From the NCBI GenBank assembly GCA_013306675.1, contig JABLUY010000023.1, forward strand, positions 62,001 to 126,000: a DNA stretch of 64,000 nt, written 5' to 3'. Position 1 is the first letter of the stretch, and each line of letters begins with the position of its first letter. Shown one piece after another: positions 48,876 through 59,174 of this stretch. Position numbers and translations under genes: made by a program. Source of the DNA: Thraustochytrium sp. TN22 (taxonomy: Eukaryota; Sar; Bigyra; Thraustochytrida; Thraustochytriidae). A model generated the notes under the pieces. That model saw only the letters and a program-made list of their open reading frames with translations, had not been told where the DNA came from and ran no database searches.

Positions 48876-51800
48876 TCAGGAGATGCGTTCCTTGACGCGC
48901 TTGTCCAGCTCATTCTCTAGCCCGTCTGGCGCCGCCTTGAGCCCGGATGCCGCCCCGCCCGCGCCCACTGTGTTCGAGGCACCCGCCGAGGCCGCAGAAG
49001 TGCCCGTAATTATTGCGGACTGCGCCACGGCAGCAAAGCCAGACGTAGGGGTAAAGGCGTTCGTACTGACGAACAGAAAGGCGAATATCATGCACAGAAC
49101 AAAGGCGAGGACCAGGAGCGAGAGCCCAATCTCCGCCGCCGAGAGGCCAAGCTCGTCGCCCACTATGTTCTCTGCCAGTTCCAGCGTCAGCCAGTCCCAG
49201 GCTTCCAGGAACTCCTGCTTGGACACCGCGTCGCGCGGGCCCTTTACGTTGCAGTAGGTAAACATCGCGTCGCGCTGCACCTGCGGCACCTCCAGACCCA
49301 AGACGTCGAAGAGCTTGCGGAATTCCTTGAGCGTGAGCTTGTAGTCGCCCAGCGTCTCAGGACCTTGGTCGAGGATGCTCGCCCCGCTCCGGCTCCGGCT
49401 GCCCTTACGCCGGAAGGACCCTCGTGGCACGGTTCCGGTCGCGTCGTCACCATCCTGGCTCTGCCGCGGGCTCTTATCCGCAGCTTCCACCGCCGCAGCT
49501 TCGTCCGTCGCCTCGAGATCCTTGTCCGTGTCGAGAAGCAAGAAGAGGTCCACCGGCCGGAAGACGTAGTCATGGTTTTCTGCCAGCCGGACGGCCTCCT
49601 TTAAAGGCCGGGGCAGCTCCGTTCGCGTCTTGCAAGCCGCAATGAGCCGCTTAGCGACCAGGTTGTTGAAGACCCGAACCATCGCCTTTTGGGCCTTCTC
49701 GCGCATGTCAAAGAGCGTGTAGTACTGATAACTCAGCGCCGTATAGAAGCTGAAGAGCGCAGCGCCCGTGGGCAGCAGCTGCTCAGGCTTGAGAAAGGCG
49801 GCCAGAAGCACCCAGGTGGACTGCACGCAGATGAGGCAGATTGCCAGCGCAAAGGACGCGGCGAACACCACGCGGAACATGATCCGAACGGCAGCGTTCA
49901 GCTTTGGCCTGACGCCAAAGAAGAGCAAGAGAATGAGATGGCCCAAGGCGAGGCAGACGGCCACACCCTGCGCAATGACGCGTACAAGCGCGAGTACGTC
50001 AAAGCTGGCCACGTTGCGCTCCATGGGCAAAAGCGAGAGGTCCTCATCGTGCAGACTGGCCGCGCTACCCAAGGTAGCTGCGTGCATCTCCTGCACGATG
50101 AGGCCCAGCACGACAAGAAACGCCAGACCGAACGAGAAGACCAGCTGCGGCACGGAGGCCTCTAGGTAGGCCTCCATGAGGAGCTCCCCGCGCTGGGGGG
50201 CGTACATGGCTTCCATGTCGCGAGCTTTTCTGGACTCTAGCCCGACAATCACGTCGGCATGCGTGGTCTCCACGGTGAAGCCGGCCGCAGCAATCTGGCC
50301 TTCCACGAGCTGGAGGAGCTCTGCCCGGTCGCCCGGCAGCCTGAAGGGCGCATCAACGCGCCTGTTGTCCATCGAATTGACTGCCTTGATAAACTCACCA
50401 AGTCCATGCACAAACGAAGCTGTGTTCACGGCGAGCCGGTCTTGGTCCAACGTTTCCAGCGGAATGTAGGCTCCCGTCTCCTCGCTTTCAGTGCAGAAGC
50501 GCCCCAGAAACACCGCCACCAGGCCCTTCATGTCGAGGTCTGGGCTGAGGCACTGTTCGACCTGAGTCTGCAATTCAGCCTCGGACGCCAGTGCTTCAGC
50601 CATGGTGTCGCCCCGCGCCCACTTGACAGCCGCCACAAGCCTGACCGGAACTTCCACGAGCTTGCATCCAAACTCATGCACCAGGCGCCTGCGCACCTGG
50701 TTCTCTCGCGTCTCCACCTCGTACCCTCGAAGGAAGGCGTCCAGCTGATACAAGTGCATGAACGTTTTGAGCGGCTCCGCGCGGCTCAAATTGAGAGTCC
50801 CCGCAGCTCCGGCCGGCGTGACACGAGTCAACCCAGGGCCTTTGCGCATACCTAGAAGGGCCCGGAGTAAGCCTCTGAGGCCTTGCAGCAGGCTGGCAAA
50901 GAACCCCGGAGACGTCCCGCTCGGCCTTTCGTAGAACTTGGCAATATAGACCTTCATGGAGTCCGCCATAGCGCGTCGAAAGGGCCTTGCGATAAAGTAC
51001 CTGGCAAGCTCCTCCGGGTGCTCGAAGGCGCTTCGCATCTGGTTAATTTCGCGAGCTGACTTGGCGCTTCTCGCCATGACGCTGCTTCCCTCGAGGTCCA
51101 GGCCTGCAGACCGCTTTCGGACCGAGCCTCGCTCCTGCTCCGGGCGCTGCTCCGCAAGAACGCCGTCCTCCTCCCCACGTTTCGCAGTCATCGTTCTGGT
51201 CGCGTCGCCCCTCTTCCTGCGGGCGCTTGTTCGGCGGGCCGAGCCAGAAATGGACGGTTCCTCTTCGTCGCTGTCCTGCTCCAGCTCGGCGAGGAGCTCG
51301 TTGTGGTTGTAAAGCTCCGCGGAGAGATACAGGCGCTCCTTGATGCGCTGCTCTGTGGTGGCCGCCGCCTTGAGCTGGATGGAAGTCTCGTGGTCAAGCA
51401 TGCGGACCTTGAGACGCTTAAGAAGCTCGCTCGAGAGCAGCCAGGTGAAGCTTGTGCTGACCAGAACACCGATTGCAAGGCTCAGAAGCAGGGCCGTGCG
51501 GCCCGGTCCAGCCGTATCGAGTCTCGTCTGCATGACCTCGCCCGTGTACGGATCACGCAGGAAGCGGCGGAAACTGGACGGCTGCAGCAGGCCTTCGTCA
51601 TCCAGAGCCACGAGGACGCCCCACATGGCGGACCGGTCTGGCGCAGTGAGCACGCGAAGGAGCTCCGAGCCCATCGCGAACTCCGTGGCGCCAGCGTCTC
51701 CAAGCTGGAAGGCCGACTCTGGCGCGAAGTCCACCTTGAAGCGGAGGACCTCCGGCATGAGCAAACCAAAGGAGATCCCTGCGAGCAAGGCCGGCGGCAC

Positions 51801-53423
51801 GGAGAGATACACGGGCTCATTTGTGTACACGAAGCGCCGCATGGTGCCTCCAGCGTCCACCTCGTTTAGGTACGCGGACGCGTCTGCGTAGAAGATGGCA
51901 AAGACCGCCGGCTGCAGCTCGCTGGCCGACGCGTCGAACGGTCCGCTGCCATACGGATCGCGCACTTTCTTCACGATGGCCTCTGCGCAGGTCTGAAGCA
52001 TGCGCATGGTGCTCCCGGACGTCCGTGGCCTGCGTAGACCTTCGGCGCTGTTTAGAAGGTCGGCCTCGGCGCGCGCGAGCTCCACATAGGGCACAGCGGC
52101 CTGAACGGGGTCCCAGAGCGCCACTTGGATCGTCCCCTCGTCGCTCCAGATGGTCAGGCGGTCTACGTCCGCCTCTGCGACCGTCTCGTTTGCGGTGAGC
52201 TTGAGGGTGGCCGAGCGAGTGCAGCCTGGGACGAGCGTGTAGTCGAGCTCCTCTCGCAGCCTGGCCTTGAGTTCGCTGCGCGCGATAACCTGCTCTCCTG
52301 CGGCGAAGAGGAGGGGCTGCAGATGTTTCTCACAAAGGCTTGCCGTTGGGCACTGTGGCCCGCAGCATTTCCCGAGGTCAGCAAGGCCTTGCCCGAGCTC
52401 TTCGACTGTCACCTTGCCATTGTCGTCAGGGTCATACACCTCGGCAACTGCATCAACATCCTCGCCGCCGCCGCCGCCGCCGTCCAAGCAGATATCGAAC
52501 ACGTCTTGAAGTCCAGCCTGCGCGACGTGGGGCGCGGCCAGCGCCACGCGGTCGTCGTACGTGGTGGCGCGGTAGCGGAGGTCGACCTGGCGCGGACCGG
52601 AGGCGGCGTCGTGGATGACGCGGACATTGCCCTGTCTGGCCTTTAGCGTGGCGGAGGCTAGGCGCGAGCTCTCGACGAGAATCGGGCCGGCGCCGACGTC
52701 AACGCTCGCATGCTCGACCACGCGCACCCCGCGCAGCGTCGTGCGCAGGTTTGACCCGGAAACGACAAGGTTCTGTAGCTGCACGCCGTCTTGAACCTGG
52801 AGGGTTGACGGGAATGGGTCCTCGGAGTTGCGCTGTTGCACTGTCAGCGAAAGCGAGTTTCCCTCTGGGACGTAGATGTCCGCACGGCAGCGGGGCATGC
52901 AGTAGCGAGCCTGGAATTGTGTGCAGTCCTTGGCGCTATGCACGGAGAGGGACTCGAGCAAGAGGGTCCCATATCTCGGATTCACCTCAAGCGTCGTCCC
53001 ACTCACATGCCGCTGTACACGAATGGAGCCGGCACGCTGGCCCAGGCTGGCGTCTTCTGGGCAGACGCCTTCCTCGCCGAAGGAATTGGTGCCGTTGGTC
53101 GGGCAGGGCTGCACGACGACGCTGCAGCCGCTTACGGCGAGACCGAAGCTGGTGCGCGGGTCGAACTCGTTGGTGCTGACCGTCAGCACGGTGCCGGAGA
53201 AGGCGAGCAAGCTCAGATAGACGATCAGCGGGTTGACGATGAGTGAAAACGCGTGCCAGCACGAGAACTGCTTCTCGAGCCGCTGCCAGAGCTCGTTGTC
53301 GAGCTTCTTGCCGGCGTGTTTGAGGTCCCGAACCTTGTCTTTGACGCGATCTCGCACCCTGCCGGCGAGGCCTGCGCGAGGCCGCGATGGTCGAGGCGGC
53401 GCGCCTGCGCGGCCGCCTTCCAT
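48876..53423 (-). CDS. Large EF-hand membrane protein with beta-rich ectodomain
   Basis: A 1515-residue polytopic protein, single frame, ATG at 53423. I do not recognise the family. One helix (about 59-81) leads to a long non-membrane region (85-640). It starts with a cysteine-rich part, then repeated beta strands with Val/Leu/Arg alternation (about 190-300), like a DUF4097-type beta-solenoid. Then comes a canonical EF-hand loop DPDDNGKVTVEE at about 331-342. A second helix sits near 645-667, and then a large helical, charged region. Four helices fall in about 1092-1238. A second EF-hand-like region (LLLDTDKD near 1275, interrupted by an acidic/basic insert) and a final helix near 1431-1452 close the protein. 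The plan suggests a calcium-responsive receptor or channel-like protein. Confidence 0.7.
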   Translation of the reverse strand: MEGGRAGAPPRPSRPRAGLAGRVRDRVKDKVRDLKHAGKKLDNELWQRLEKQFSCWHAFSLIVNPLIVYLSLLAFSGTVLTVSTNEFDPRTSFGLAVSGCSVVVQPCPTNGTNSFGEEGVCPEDASLGQRAGSIRVQRHVSGTTLEVNPRYGTLLLESLSVHSAKDCTQFQARYCMPRCRADIYVPEGNSLSLTVQQRNSEDPFPSTLQVQDGVQLQNLVVSGSNLRTTLRGVRVVEHASVDVGAGPILVESSRLASATLKARQGNVRVIHDAASGPRQVDLRYRATTYDDRVALAAPHVAQAGLQDVFDICLDGGGGGGEDVDAVAEVYDPDDNGKVTVEELGQGLADLGKCCGPQCPTASLCEKHLQPLLFAAGEQVIARSELKARLREELDYTLVPGCTRSATLKLTANETVAEADVDRLTIWSDEGTIQVALWDPVQAAVPYVELARAEADLLNSAEGLRRPRTSGSTMRMLQTCAEAIVKKVRDPYGSGPFDASASELQPAVFAIFYADASAYLNEVDAGGTMRRFVYTNEPVYLSVPPALLAGISFGLLMPEVLRFKVDFAPESAFQLGDAGATEFAMGSELLRVLTAPDRSAMWGVLVALDDEGLLQPSSFRRFLRDPYTGEVMQTRLDTAGPGRTALLLSLAIGVLVSTSFTWLLSSELLKRLKVRMLDHETSIQLKAAATTEQRIKERLYLSAELYNHNELLAELEQDSDEEEPSISGSARRTSARRKRGDATRTMTAKRGEEDGVLAEQRPEQERGSVRKRSAGLDLEGSSVMARSAKSAREINQMRSAFEHPEELARYFIARPFRRAMADSMKVYIAKFYERPSGTSPGFFASLLQGLRGLLRALLGMRKGPGLTRVTPAGAAGTLNLSRAEPLKTFMHLYQLDAFLRGYEVETRENQVRRRLVHEFGCKLVEVPVRLVAAVKWARGDTMAEALASEAELQTQVEQCLSPDLDMKGLVAVFLGRFCTESEETGAYIPLETLDQDRLAVNTASFVHGLGEFIKAVNSMDNRRVDAPFRLPGDRAELLQLVEGQIAAAGFTVETTHADVIVGLESRKARDMEAMYAPQRGELLMEAYLEASVPQLVFSFGLAFLVVLGLIVQEMHAATLGSAASLHDEDLSLLPMERNVASFDVLALVRVIAQGVAVCLALGHLILLLFFGVRPKLNAAVRIMFRVVFAASFALAICLICVQSTWVLLAAFLKPEQLLPTGAALFSFYTALSYQYYTLFDMREKAQKAMVRVFNNLVAKRLIAACKTRTELPRPLKEAVRLAENHDYVFRPVDLFLLLDTDKDLEATDEAAAVEAADKSPRQSQDGDDATGTVPRGSFRRKGSRSRSGASILDQGPETLGDYKLTLKEFRKLFDVLGLEVPQVQRDAMFTYCNVKGPRDAVSKQEFLEAWDWLTLELAENIVGDELGLSAAEIGLSLLVLAFVLCMIFAFLFVSTNAFTPTSGFAAVAQSAIITGTSAASAGASNTVGAGGAASGLKAAPDGLENELDKRVKERIS

Positions 53424-53891
53424 GGCAGCGGGGGTGCGAGCGCGAGAGAGCGTTTGCTTGGTAGCGAGGCAGCGAGCTCAGGCTAGCCCAGGCTTTCTCT
53501 ACTAGCTAGAGCTAGCCTCTAGAGTAGCTCTTTAGCTAACTTCTAGAGTAGAGCTAGCTAACTCTAGCCAAGGCCGAGACACTGTTCCCGTGGCGCACCA
53601 GGGCTTATGTAGATGGTCTACGCTGGTACGGCCTGCCAGGGCATGGCACGGCTCGTTGACCGTTTGGAAGGAGACAAGGCACAAGAGTCCCGCGCACAAG
53701 AAGGAGACAAGGCTTAAGAGTCCCGCACGCAAGGCCTCGGAATGAGATGAGATGAAATGATCGTAAAATTCAATGAGTTCTGATGATCTGATCGATGGAG
53801 TGCTCCTGGCGTCGCGCGCGCATAGGTTCAGAGGTTTTGCGCGCGAGCGTTGTGCGTGATGGTCGAGGAGGCTGTACTTGCAAATGGTCAA
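53424..53891. other. Intergenic region, 468 bp
   Basis: Promoter side of the EF-hand protein gene and 3' side of the Pumilio gene, both minus. It carries a dense group of ctagctag/ctctagag words (about 53501-53571) with local inverted symmetry. Confidence 0.45.
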
Positions 53892-56800
53892 TCAGTGCGC
53901 GAGGTGGTTAAGAATGTGGCGGCCGTAGGTGAAGCGCGTGAGCATGGCAGTACGAGCGGTGATCTGCTCGTAGAGGCGCTGGCGAAGGGCGCCGGAGGAG
54001 ACCTCGTAGGCCTTAGAGACGACAAAGTTGCCGTACTGGTCCTTGGCGAGGTGCAGGATGACAGAGCCGTCGGCGTCAGGGGCCTGGGCCGGCAGCTTGA
54101 GGCGCGCGGCGTTGGCGCCCTCCGGGTCGAGGATGGGCTCGACGAGGGCGTCGAGTTGGTTGTCGGTGGCGCAGATGAGCGCCTTCTCGACGAGGTGGCT
54201 GCCGAACTTGTGGCGTGCGAGGTCCAGCACGTTGGCAGCGACGATGGCCTGCAGGCAGTCCACCTGGGCGGGCGAGCCTGACGAGAGGATGTGGCCGGCC
54301 GCGAAGACACCGTGTTGGTCCCAGACGAGCGAGGCGTAGGCGGCCTCGAGGGCAGTCATCATGGCGGCAACATGCGCGGAGCGCGCAGTGTCGCAGTCGC
54401 CGAGCACGAGCAGCACGAGGCGCGAGGCGTGCTGGTTGCGGCTGAGCGGCACGACGTCGGCGGCAATAGCGCGCTCAAGACGCGTCATGATGGCGTCGTC
54501 CTCCGGGTCGAGCGTGGGGCGCGGGCGCACGGGGCTGCTGCCGCGGCGGCTGCCGCTGCCGCTGGAGCGGCCGCGGCCGGGCCCGGCGCCGGCAGCGCCG
54601 CGCGGCGCCGGGCGGTCGCCGCCGTTGCGAACGAGAATGTCGGCCAGGCGCTGCAGCACGTGCGTCGCGTTGGTGTCGCAGGCGGCGCGGCGGATGAGGT
54701 CGTCGTCCTTGCAGATCTCCATGACGAGCTCGCGGCGCCACGCGGGCGTGGCGACCTCGAGCGCGCGCTGCACGACGCGCGTTCCGTACGGGTCGAGCGA
54801 GAGGTCGACCACGTGGCCGCGCAGCGTCTCGAGAAGGCGCAGGCGCTGTGCCGCAGACGAGTGCACGAGCAGGTTCTGCACGACATAGTTGGCGAAGACG
54901 TCTTTCATGAGCTCGAGCGGCGCCTCGAGCGTCTCACGCAGGAGGGCCTCGCGCTCGTCGTCGGGGGCGTTCTCGTTGAGAAATTGGATATGGCGCGAGC
55001 CGTGGCTGTCGCAGGCGAACTCCAGGACGTGCCCGGCGAGCTCCTCGATGCTGGGGCGCACGCCAGTCTGCTTGAGCTCCTGCAGCAGCCGGCACATGCT
55101 GGCGTCGACCGGGACGAGGTCGGCGGCCGGGCCGCGGCGCGGGCTGCTTGGCGCGCCGCTGCCGCTGCCGCTGCCGTTGCCGCTGCCGCTGCCGTTGCGG
55201 GCGAAGCGACCCTGGCCACCACGCCCCCCGCGGCCGCCACGACCGCCGCGCGGCGTGTTGCGCGGGCTACGCTGCGACTCGTCCGAGTCTTTGTGCTGCA
55301 TGGCGTGGTGACTGCGGCCGCCAGCCGACGCAGGCGCGAGCTGGTGCGCAAGCGCGCGCTGCTGCGGCGATTGCTGGTGCTGCTGATGCTGCTGCGCTTG
55401 GAGGAGGACGTGATGCGGGTGAACGAGAGGAGGCTGCAGCTGCTGCGGCTGCTGCTGGTGGTCGTAGTGCACCGGCTGCGCGAGGCCGGCGGGAGGCATC
55501 GGCGCCATCATCGGCATGGACATGACGGGCACATGGGATATGGGCATGGGGTGAGGCGGCGCGCCGCCAGCGTAGTAGCCGGAGTTGGCAGCGGCAAGGC
55601 GCTGCTGCTCCATGAGAATGAGGCGCTGCTGCTGCTCCTGCATTTGCATCCATTGCATCATGACCTGATTCTGCATGGTCTGGATCGCGTGCAGATGCTC
55701 GGCTGTCGTGGGCATCGGCATGCTCGGGGGGTTGCTGAACCCGAAGCCGGGCGGATGGTGCGGGCCCGGGTGGTACTGCTGCTGTTGGTGGTGCTGGTGC
55801 TGGTGCTGGTGCATGCTGGGAAAAGGGTAGGGAGACCCCTGGGCGGAATCCTGCACGAGGCGGCCCGCGTCGGCGCTGGGCGGCGTCTGCACCGGCTGCG
55901 GGGCGCGGGAGGCCGTCTTGCTGCGCGCTGGGCCGTGAACGAGTCCCGAGCCGTCGTCGAGCGGGCCGGAGTCGATGCCACTGGACTGATGGCTGTTTGT
56001 GGGCGAGTCCACCCCCGGGGCGGCCTTGCGCGTGTCGATAATGTCGACCGGCGCGGGCAGCCAAGCATCTGCGTGCTGCGACTCGTTGTCGTCTTCAAAC
56101 GAGAGGCGGTGTATGAGCGAGGGGAGGACCGCAGACTCGGAGACCACACGATGGTGCCCGCGGGCGTGCTGCGGGGGCGGGAAGGACAGCGGCGACGAGG
56201 AAGACGACGGCGACGCGAGGGGCTGCTCCGGCGAGCCGCCGCCATTATTATCGAGGAAGCTAAGGAAATCGCGCGAGGAGGATTCCTCAAGGGGCGGGGC
56301 GAACTGGTCCAGGCCAAAGGTGACGGTGAGGCTGCGGCGCTTCTTGTAGGTGGATCGCGCGGTCTCCGCAGCAGCGATGTCGGCTGCCGAGGGGGCATCC
56401 AGATCCGGCAGGCGGTCGTCCGGCTCCGAACATGCCGGGTTGCCCGAGATCGCGGGCTCCTCGACCGGCTCACGCATGTAGCGCGCGGCGGCCGGCGGCG
56501 TGGCGCTAGCCGCGGGCGAGATTTGCGAAGGCGGCGACCCGGAGGGCGCCAGCGCATCGTCCTCGTCCTCGTCCTCGTCGTCCTCGTCACCAGCGTCGCC
56601 CTCGGGCAGCGTCGGCGCGCCGTGGCCAGCGCCCAACATGCTGGAATCCAGGTCGTCCGCCGCGTAGCTGCTCAGCGAGACGGAGTGCTCCCCGAGCCAG
56701 CTTTTAAAGTCCGGCGACTTGAGATCGATCAGACTGGTGTGGCGCGCGTGTTGGCGGCCGCCGGGCGGAGGCCGCGCCTCCCCGGGCGGCGCGAAGGCGC

Positions 56801-57047
56801 GCAGGGCCGCCGCGCCCGAGCCGGTGGTGGTCGTCTGGTCCACGTCCTCGCCGCCGCCGCCCATCCCCTCCTCGCGCAGGCCGACCTGCAGCGCCTCGTG
56901 CAGGCCCGCGGTCTCCTTGAGCACGTCCCCCAGCCCCATGAGCTCGTACATGCCGGCATCCCACGTCTTGTGCTTGCGCCCGCGCTCGCGCGCGCTGCGC
57001 ATCGCGCTCGCCTCCGCCTCCGCCGCGCCCGCCTCCGCCGCGAACAT
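53892..57047 (-). CDS. Pumilio-family (PUF) RNA-binding protein
   Basis: A 1051-residue post-transcriptional regulator that binds 3' UTR motifs. The first 640 residues are low-complexity, acidic then Gln/His/Met/Pro-rich. The PUF array occupies about 655-1051. Recognition triplets are: repeat 1 SRHIQ, 2 NYVVQ, 3 TRVVQ, 4 THVLQ, 5 SRLVL, 6 VFAAG, 7 SHLVE, 8 NFVVS. By the PUF code repeats 1-3 (A, U, A), 4 (U-like) and 7 (G) fit UGUA-type targets. Repeats 5, 6 and 8 have changed third positions. A Gly/Arg/Ser-rich insertion of about 45 residues separates repeats 4 and 5. The 5' end at 57047 is the first in-frame ATG of a Met/Ala start. Confidence 0.92.
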   Translation of the reverse strand: MFAAEAGAAEAEASAMRSARERGRKHKTWDAGMYELMGLGDVLKETAGLHEALQVGLREEGMGGGGEDVDQTTTTGSGAAALRAFAPPGEARPPPGGRQHARHTSLIDLKSPDFKSWLGEHSVSLSSYAADDLDSSMLGAGHGAPTLPEGDAGDEDDEDEDEDDALAPSGSPPSQISPAASATPPAAARYMREPVEEPAISGNPACSEPDDRLPDLDAPSAADIAAAETARSTYKKRRSLTVTFGLDQFAPPLEESSSRDFLSFLDNNGGGSPEQPLASPSSSSSPLSFPPPQHARGHHRVVSESAVLPSLIHRLSFEDDNESQHADAWLPAPVDIIDTRKAAPGVDSPTNSHQSSGIDSGPLDDGSGLVHGPARSKTASRAPQPVQTPPSADAGRLVQDSAQGSPYPFPSMHQHQHQHHQQQQYHPGPHHPPGFGFSNPPSMPMPTTAEHLHAIQTMQNQVMMQWMQMQEQQQRLILMEQQRLAAANSGYYAGGAPPHPMPISHVPVMSMPMMAPMPPAGLAQPVHYDHQQQPQQLQPPLVHPHHVLLQAQQHQQHQQSPQQRALAHQLAPASAGGRSHHAMQHKDSDESQRSPRNTPRGGRGGRGGRGGQGRFARNGSGSGNGSGSGSGAPSSPRRGPAADLVPVDASMCRLLQELKQTGVRPSIEELAGHVLEFACDSHGSRHIQFLNENAPDDEREALLRETLEAPLELMKDVFANYVVQNLLVHSSAAQRLRLLETLRGHVVDLSLDPYGTRVVQRALEVATPAWRRELVMEICKDDDLIRRAACDTNATHVLQRLADILVRNGGDRPAPRGAAGAGPGRGRSSGSGSRRGSSPVRPRPTLDPEDDAIMTRLERAIAADVVPLSRNQHASRLVLLVLGDCDTARSAHVAAMMTALEAAYASLVWDQHGVFAAGHILSSGSPAQVDCLQAIVAANVLDLARHKFGSHLVEKALICATDNQLDALVEPILDPEGANAARLKLPAQAPDADGSVILHLAKDQYGNFVVSKAYEVSSGALRQRLYEQITARTAMLTRFTYGRHILNHLAH

Positions 57048-59174
57048 GCCGCCGCCGCCGCGCTCCGCCGCCGCGCTCCGCCGCGCGCCTACTGCCTGCG
57101 GGCCTGCTGCCTGCCTGCCTGCCTGCCTGCCTGCCGCGCCGCGCGCGCGAGCCCGCCGCGCAGCCTGGCCGCCGCCGCCTCCGCCTCTGGCTCAGCCGGC
57201 CGGCGCGTGCCGCACACCTCCCCGAGTCGAGTCGGGCTGCCACTGTCTGCTGCGCTTCCAAACACTGCGTTTCCAAACAATCGGCGAGTGAGAGAAACTA
57301 ACTCACCGTCAGTGGCAGAAAGTCTCAGTCTCAGTCTCGCACTGTCAAGAACGTTAGGAGAGAGAGAGTCGCACTCACAGTGAGAGAGAGAGAGAGGCGG
57401 GCGCAGGCTGCCCCGCCGCGCGCCCGGCCTCGCGGAGGGCGGCCGCCGGCGCGGCGCGGCGCGCACGCCGCGGGCCGCGCAAGCACGCGCGCTGCAGCGC
57501 AGAGCCGTGCCGTGCCGCGCCGCGCCCGCCTGGCCGCGCCGCTTCGAGGTCGAAATTCGAAATCGAAAGGGAGGAAGAGGGACGCCGCCGCCGCCGCCGC
57601 CGCCGCCGCCGCGGCACGCGACGACGCGCGCGAACGAGCGCCGCGAGGGAGCGGGAGCGAGCGGAGGGAGCGAGCGGCGAGACCCGCCGCCGCGCTGCGC
57701 TGCGCTGCGCTACGCGGCGCGCGCGCCAGAGACACACGTAGAGAAGAGCGGGAACGTCTAGCTAGCTAGCGCCTGCCTGCAGCGCCCGGCTGCCGCCAGC
57801 TGAGCCCGCTGCGCAGCCTGAGCTGAGCTGCGGCCGACCACGAGGTCGCGCGCGCCGCGCGCCGCGCGCGAGACTCCAGCCAGGCACCGCGCCCCGCGGC
57901 TCGCGCAGTCACGGTGATGGCTCGCCACTGCCCTGCCGGGGCCCTGGCGGGCACTGGGCTGCTGCCAACTTGCCTTGCCGCCCTCGAGCTGGCGGGCAGG
58001 CGCTCGCAGGCGCGCTGCTGCTCGCGGCCCGCGGCCTCGCAGGCGCGGAGGGCGCGCGCCGCCTCCACGCGACCGCGTAGCCGCCGCAGCTGAGCGGCGC
58101 CGCCCGCGCTGCCGCCGCCCGGACGAGCGCGAAAAACGCGGCGGTGAAGCGGCACAGGCCGGGCTCGGGCGCCAGGTTGCGGCTCTGCGCCTGCACGTGC
58201 TGGGCGCCGCGGCCGACGCGGAGGAGCGAGGCTCGGCTCGACCTGCCCGGCTCGGCTCGGCTCGGCTCGAACGCGCCTCGACGTTGTCGCGGCGCCACTG
58301 GCAGGCTCGGCGAGCTCGGCAGTCAATGGCTACCCGCACTTGTTCGACGGCCGAGCGGACCGTGGCGGCCGGGTGCTGGGACTAGAACTAGTAGACGGTC
58401 GTGCAGCGAGCTGGCGAGCCTGGCCTGGCCGAGCTGGCCGGCCACATGCCGCACGCGGAGTCCGAGTCGGAGGGCGCGGCGCCGGAGGTGCTGGTTGCTT
58501 GCTGGCTCAGGGCCTCAGTCGTGATCGAGAGCAGGCAGGCACTGGCAGGCCTGGAGAGGAGTGGCACAGCCTGAGGGGCAGTGCTGGAGCCTGGAGTTCT
58601 GTGCTGTGTGCTTTGAAGCGAGGCTCGCCGTGGTGGCCTGGCTCGCCCGCCGGCGCGGCGCAACGCCGCCTCACAGTCAGCTCGAGGCCTGGCTCGCCCT
58701 GGCTCGCCGCCTCGGGCGTGCTTTGTGCACTCCGAGGCGGGACGGTGTGGGCGCAGCCCAGGGCGCGAGAAGCCTGGACTCGCGCGGCCGGTGCAGCTGG
58801 CTGGAGCTGCTGGCTGTCACCTGTGCCAGCGGTGGAGAGAATCACGGCAACATCGGCTTTGGTTTGGTTTGATTCTTCTTATTTTTTAGCTCTTACGGGG
58901 GGTTGGGGTCGCTACTCTCCCCTCTCACCATCTACGCAACGTTTACGCAAGCCACGGCAGGTGGTGCGCAGGAGCGGAGGCGAGGCGGCTCGCCTAGCTG
59001 TAAAGGTCAGCGGGCGCAGCCCGCAATCAGTCGGCCTCCAAGCCCACCAGGGCAGCAGAAAGGCCGGCAAAGCATGGACGAGGAGTCGAGGCATGGGCCG
59101 ACTTGGCCCCTTTCTCGTCTCCGAGTCGGTCTCGTCTGGTTACAATGTCGTCACGAATGTCTCACAGCACACCA
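57048..59174. other. Intergenic region, 2.13 kb
   Basis: Promoter/5' UTR of the Pumilio gene and 3' side of the sulfatase gene, both minus. Near Pumilio it has the CACTGTCA octamer (57343), an aacgttagg word, a GA-rich segment (57360-57396) and a CCG run (57584-57612). Further on are a CTGCG run (57693-57713), a gctagctag run (57759-57769) and a GGCTC pentanucleotide run (58249-58269). No gene can be supported. Confidence 0.45.

Noticed and set aside
54291-57383. A 1030-codon open frame on the plus strand opposite the Pumilio gene
   Set aside because: It is the antisense mirror of the GC-rich Pumilio coding sequence, Arg/Leu/Val-rich with no domain, while the minus strand encodes a clear PUF array.
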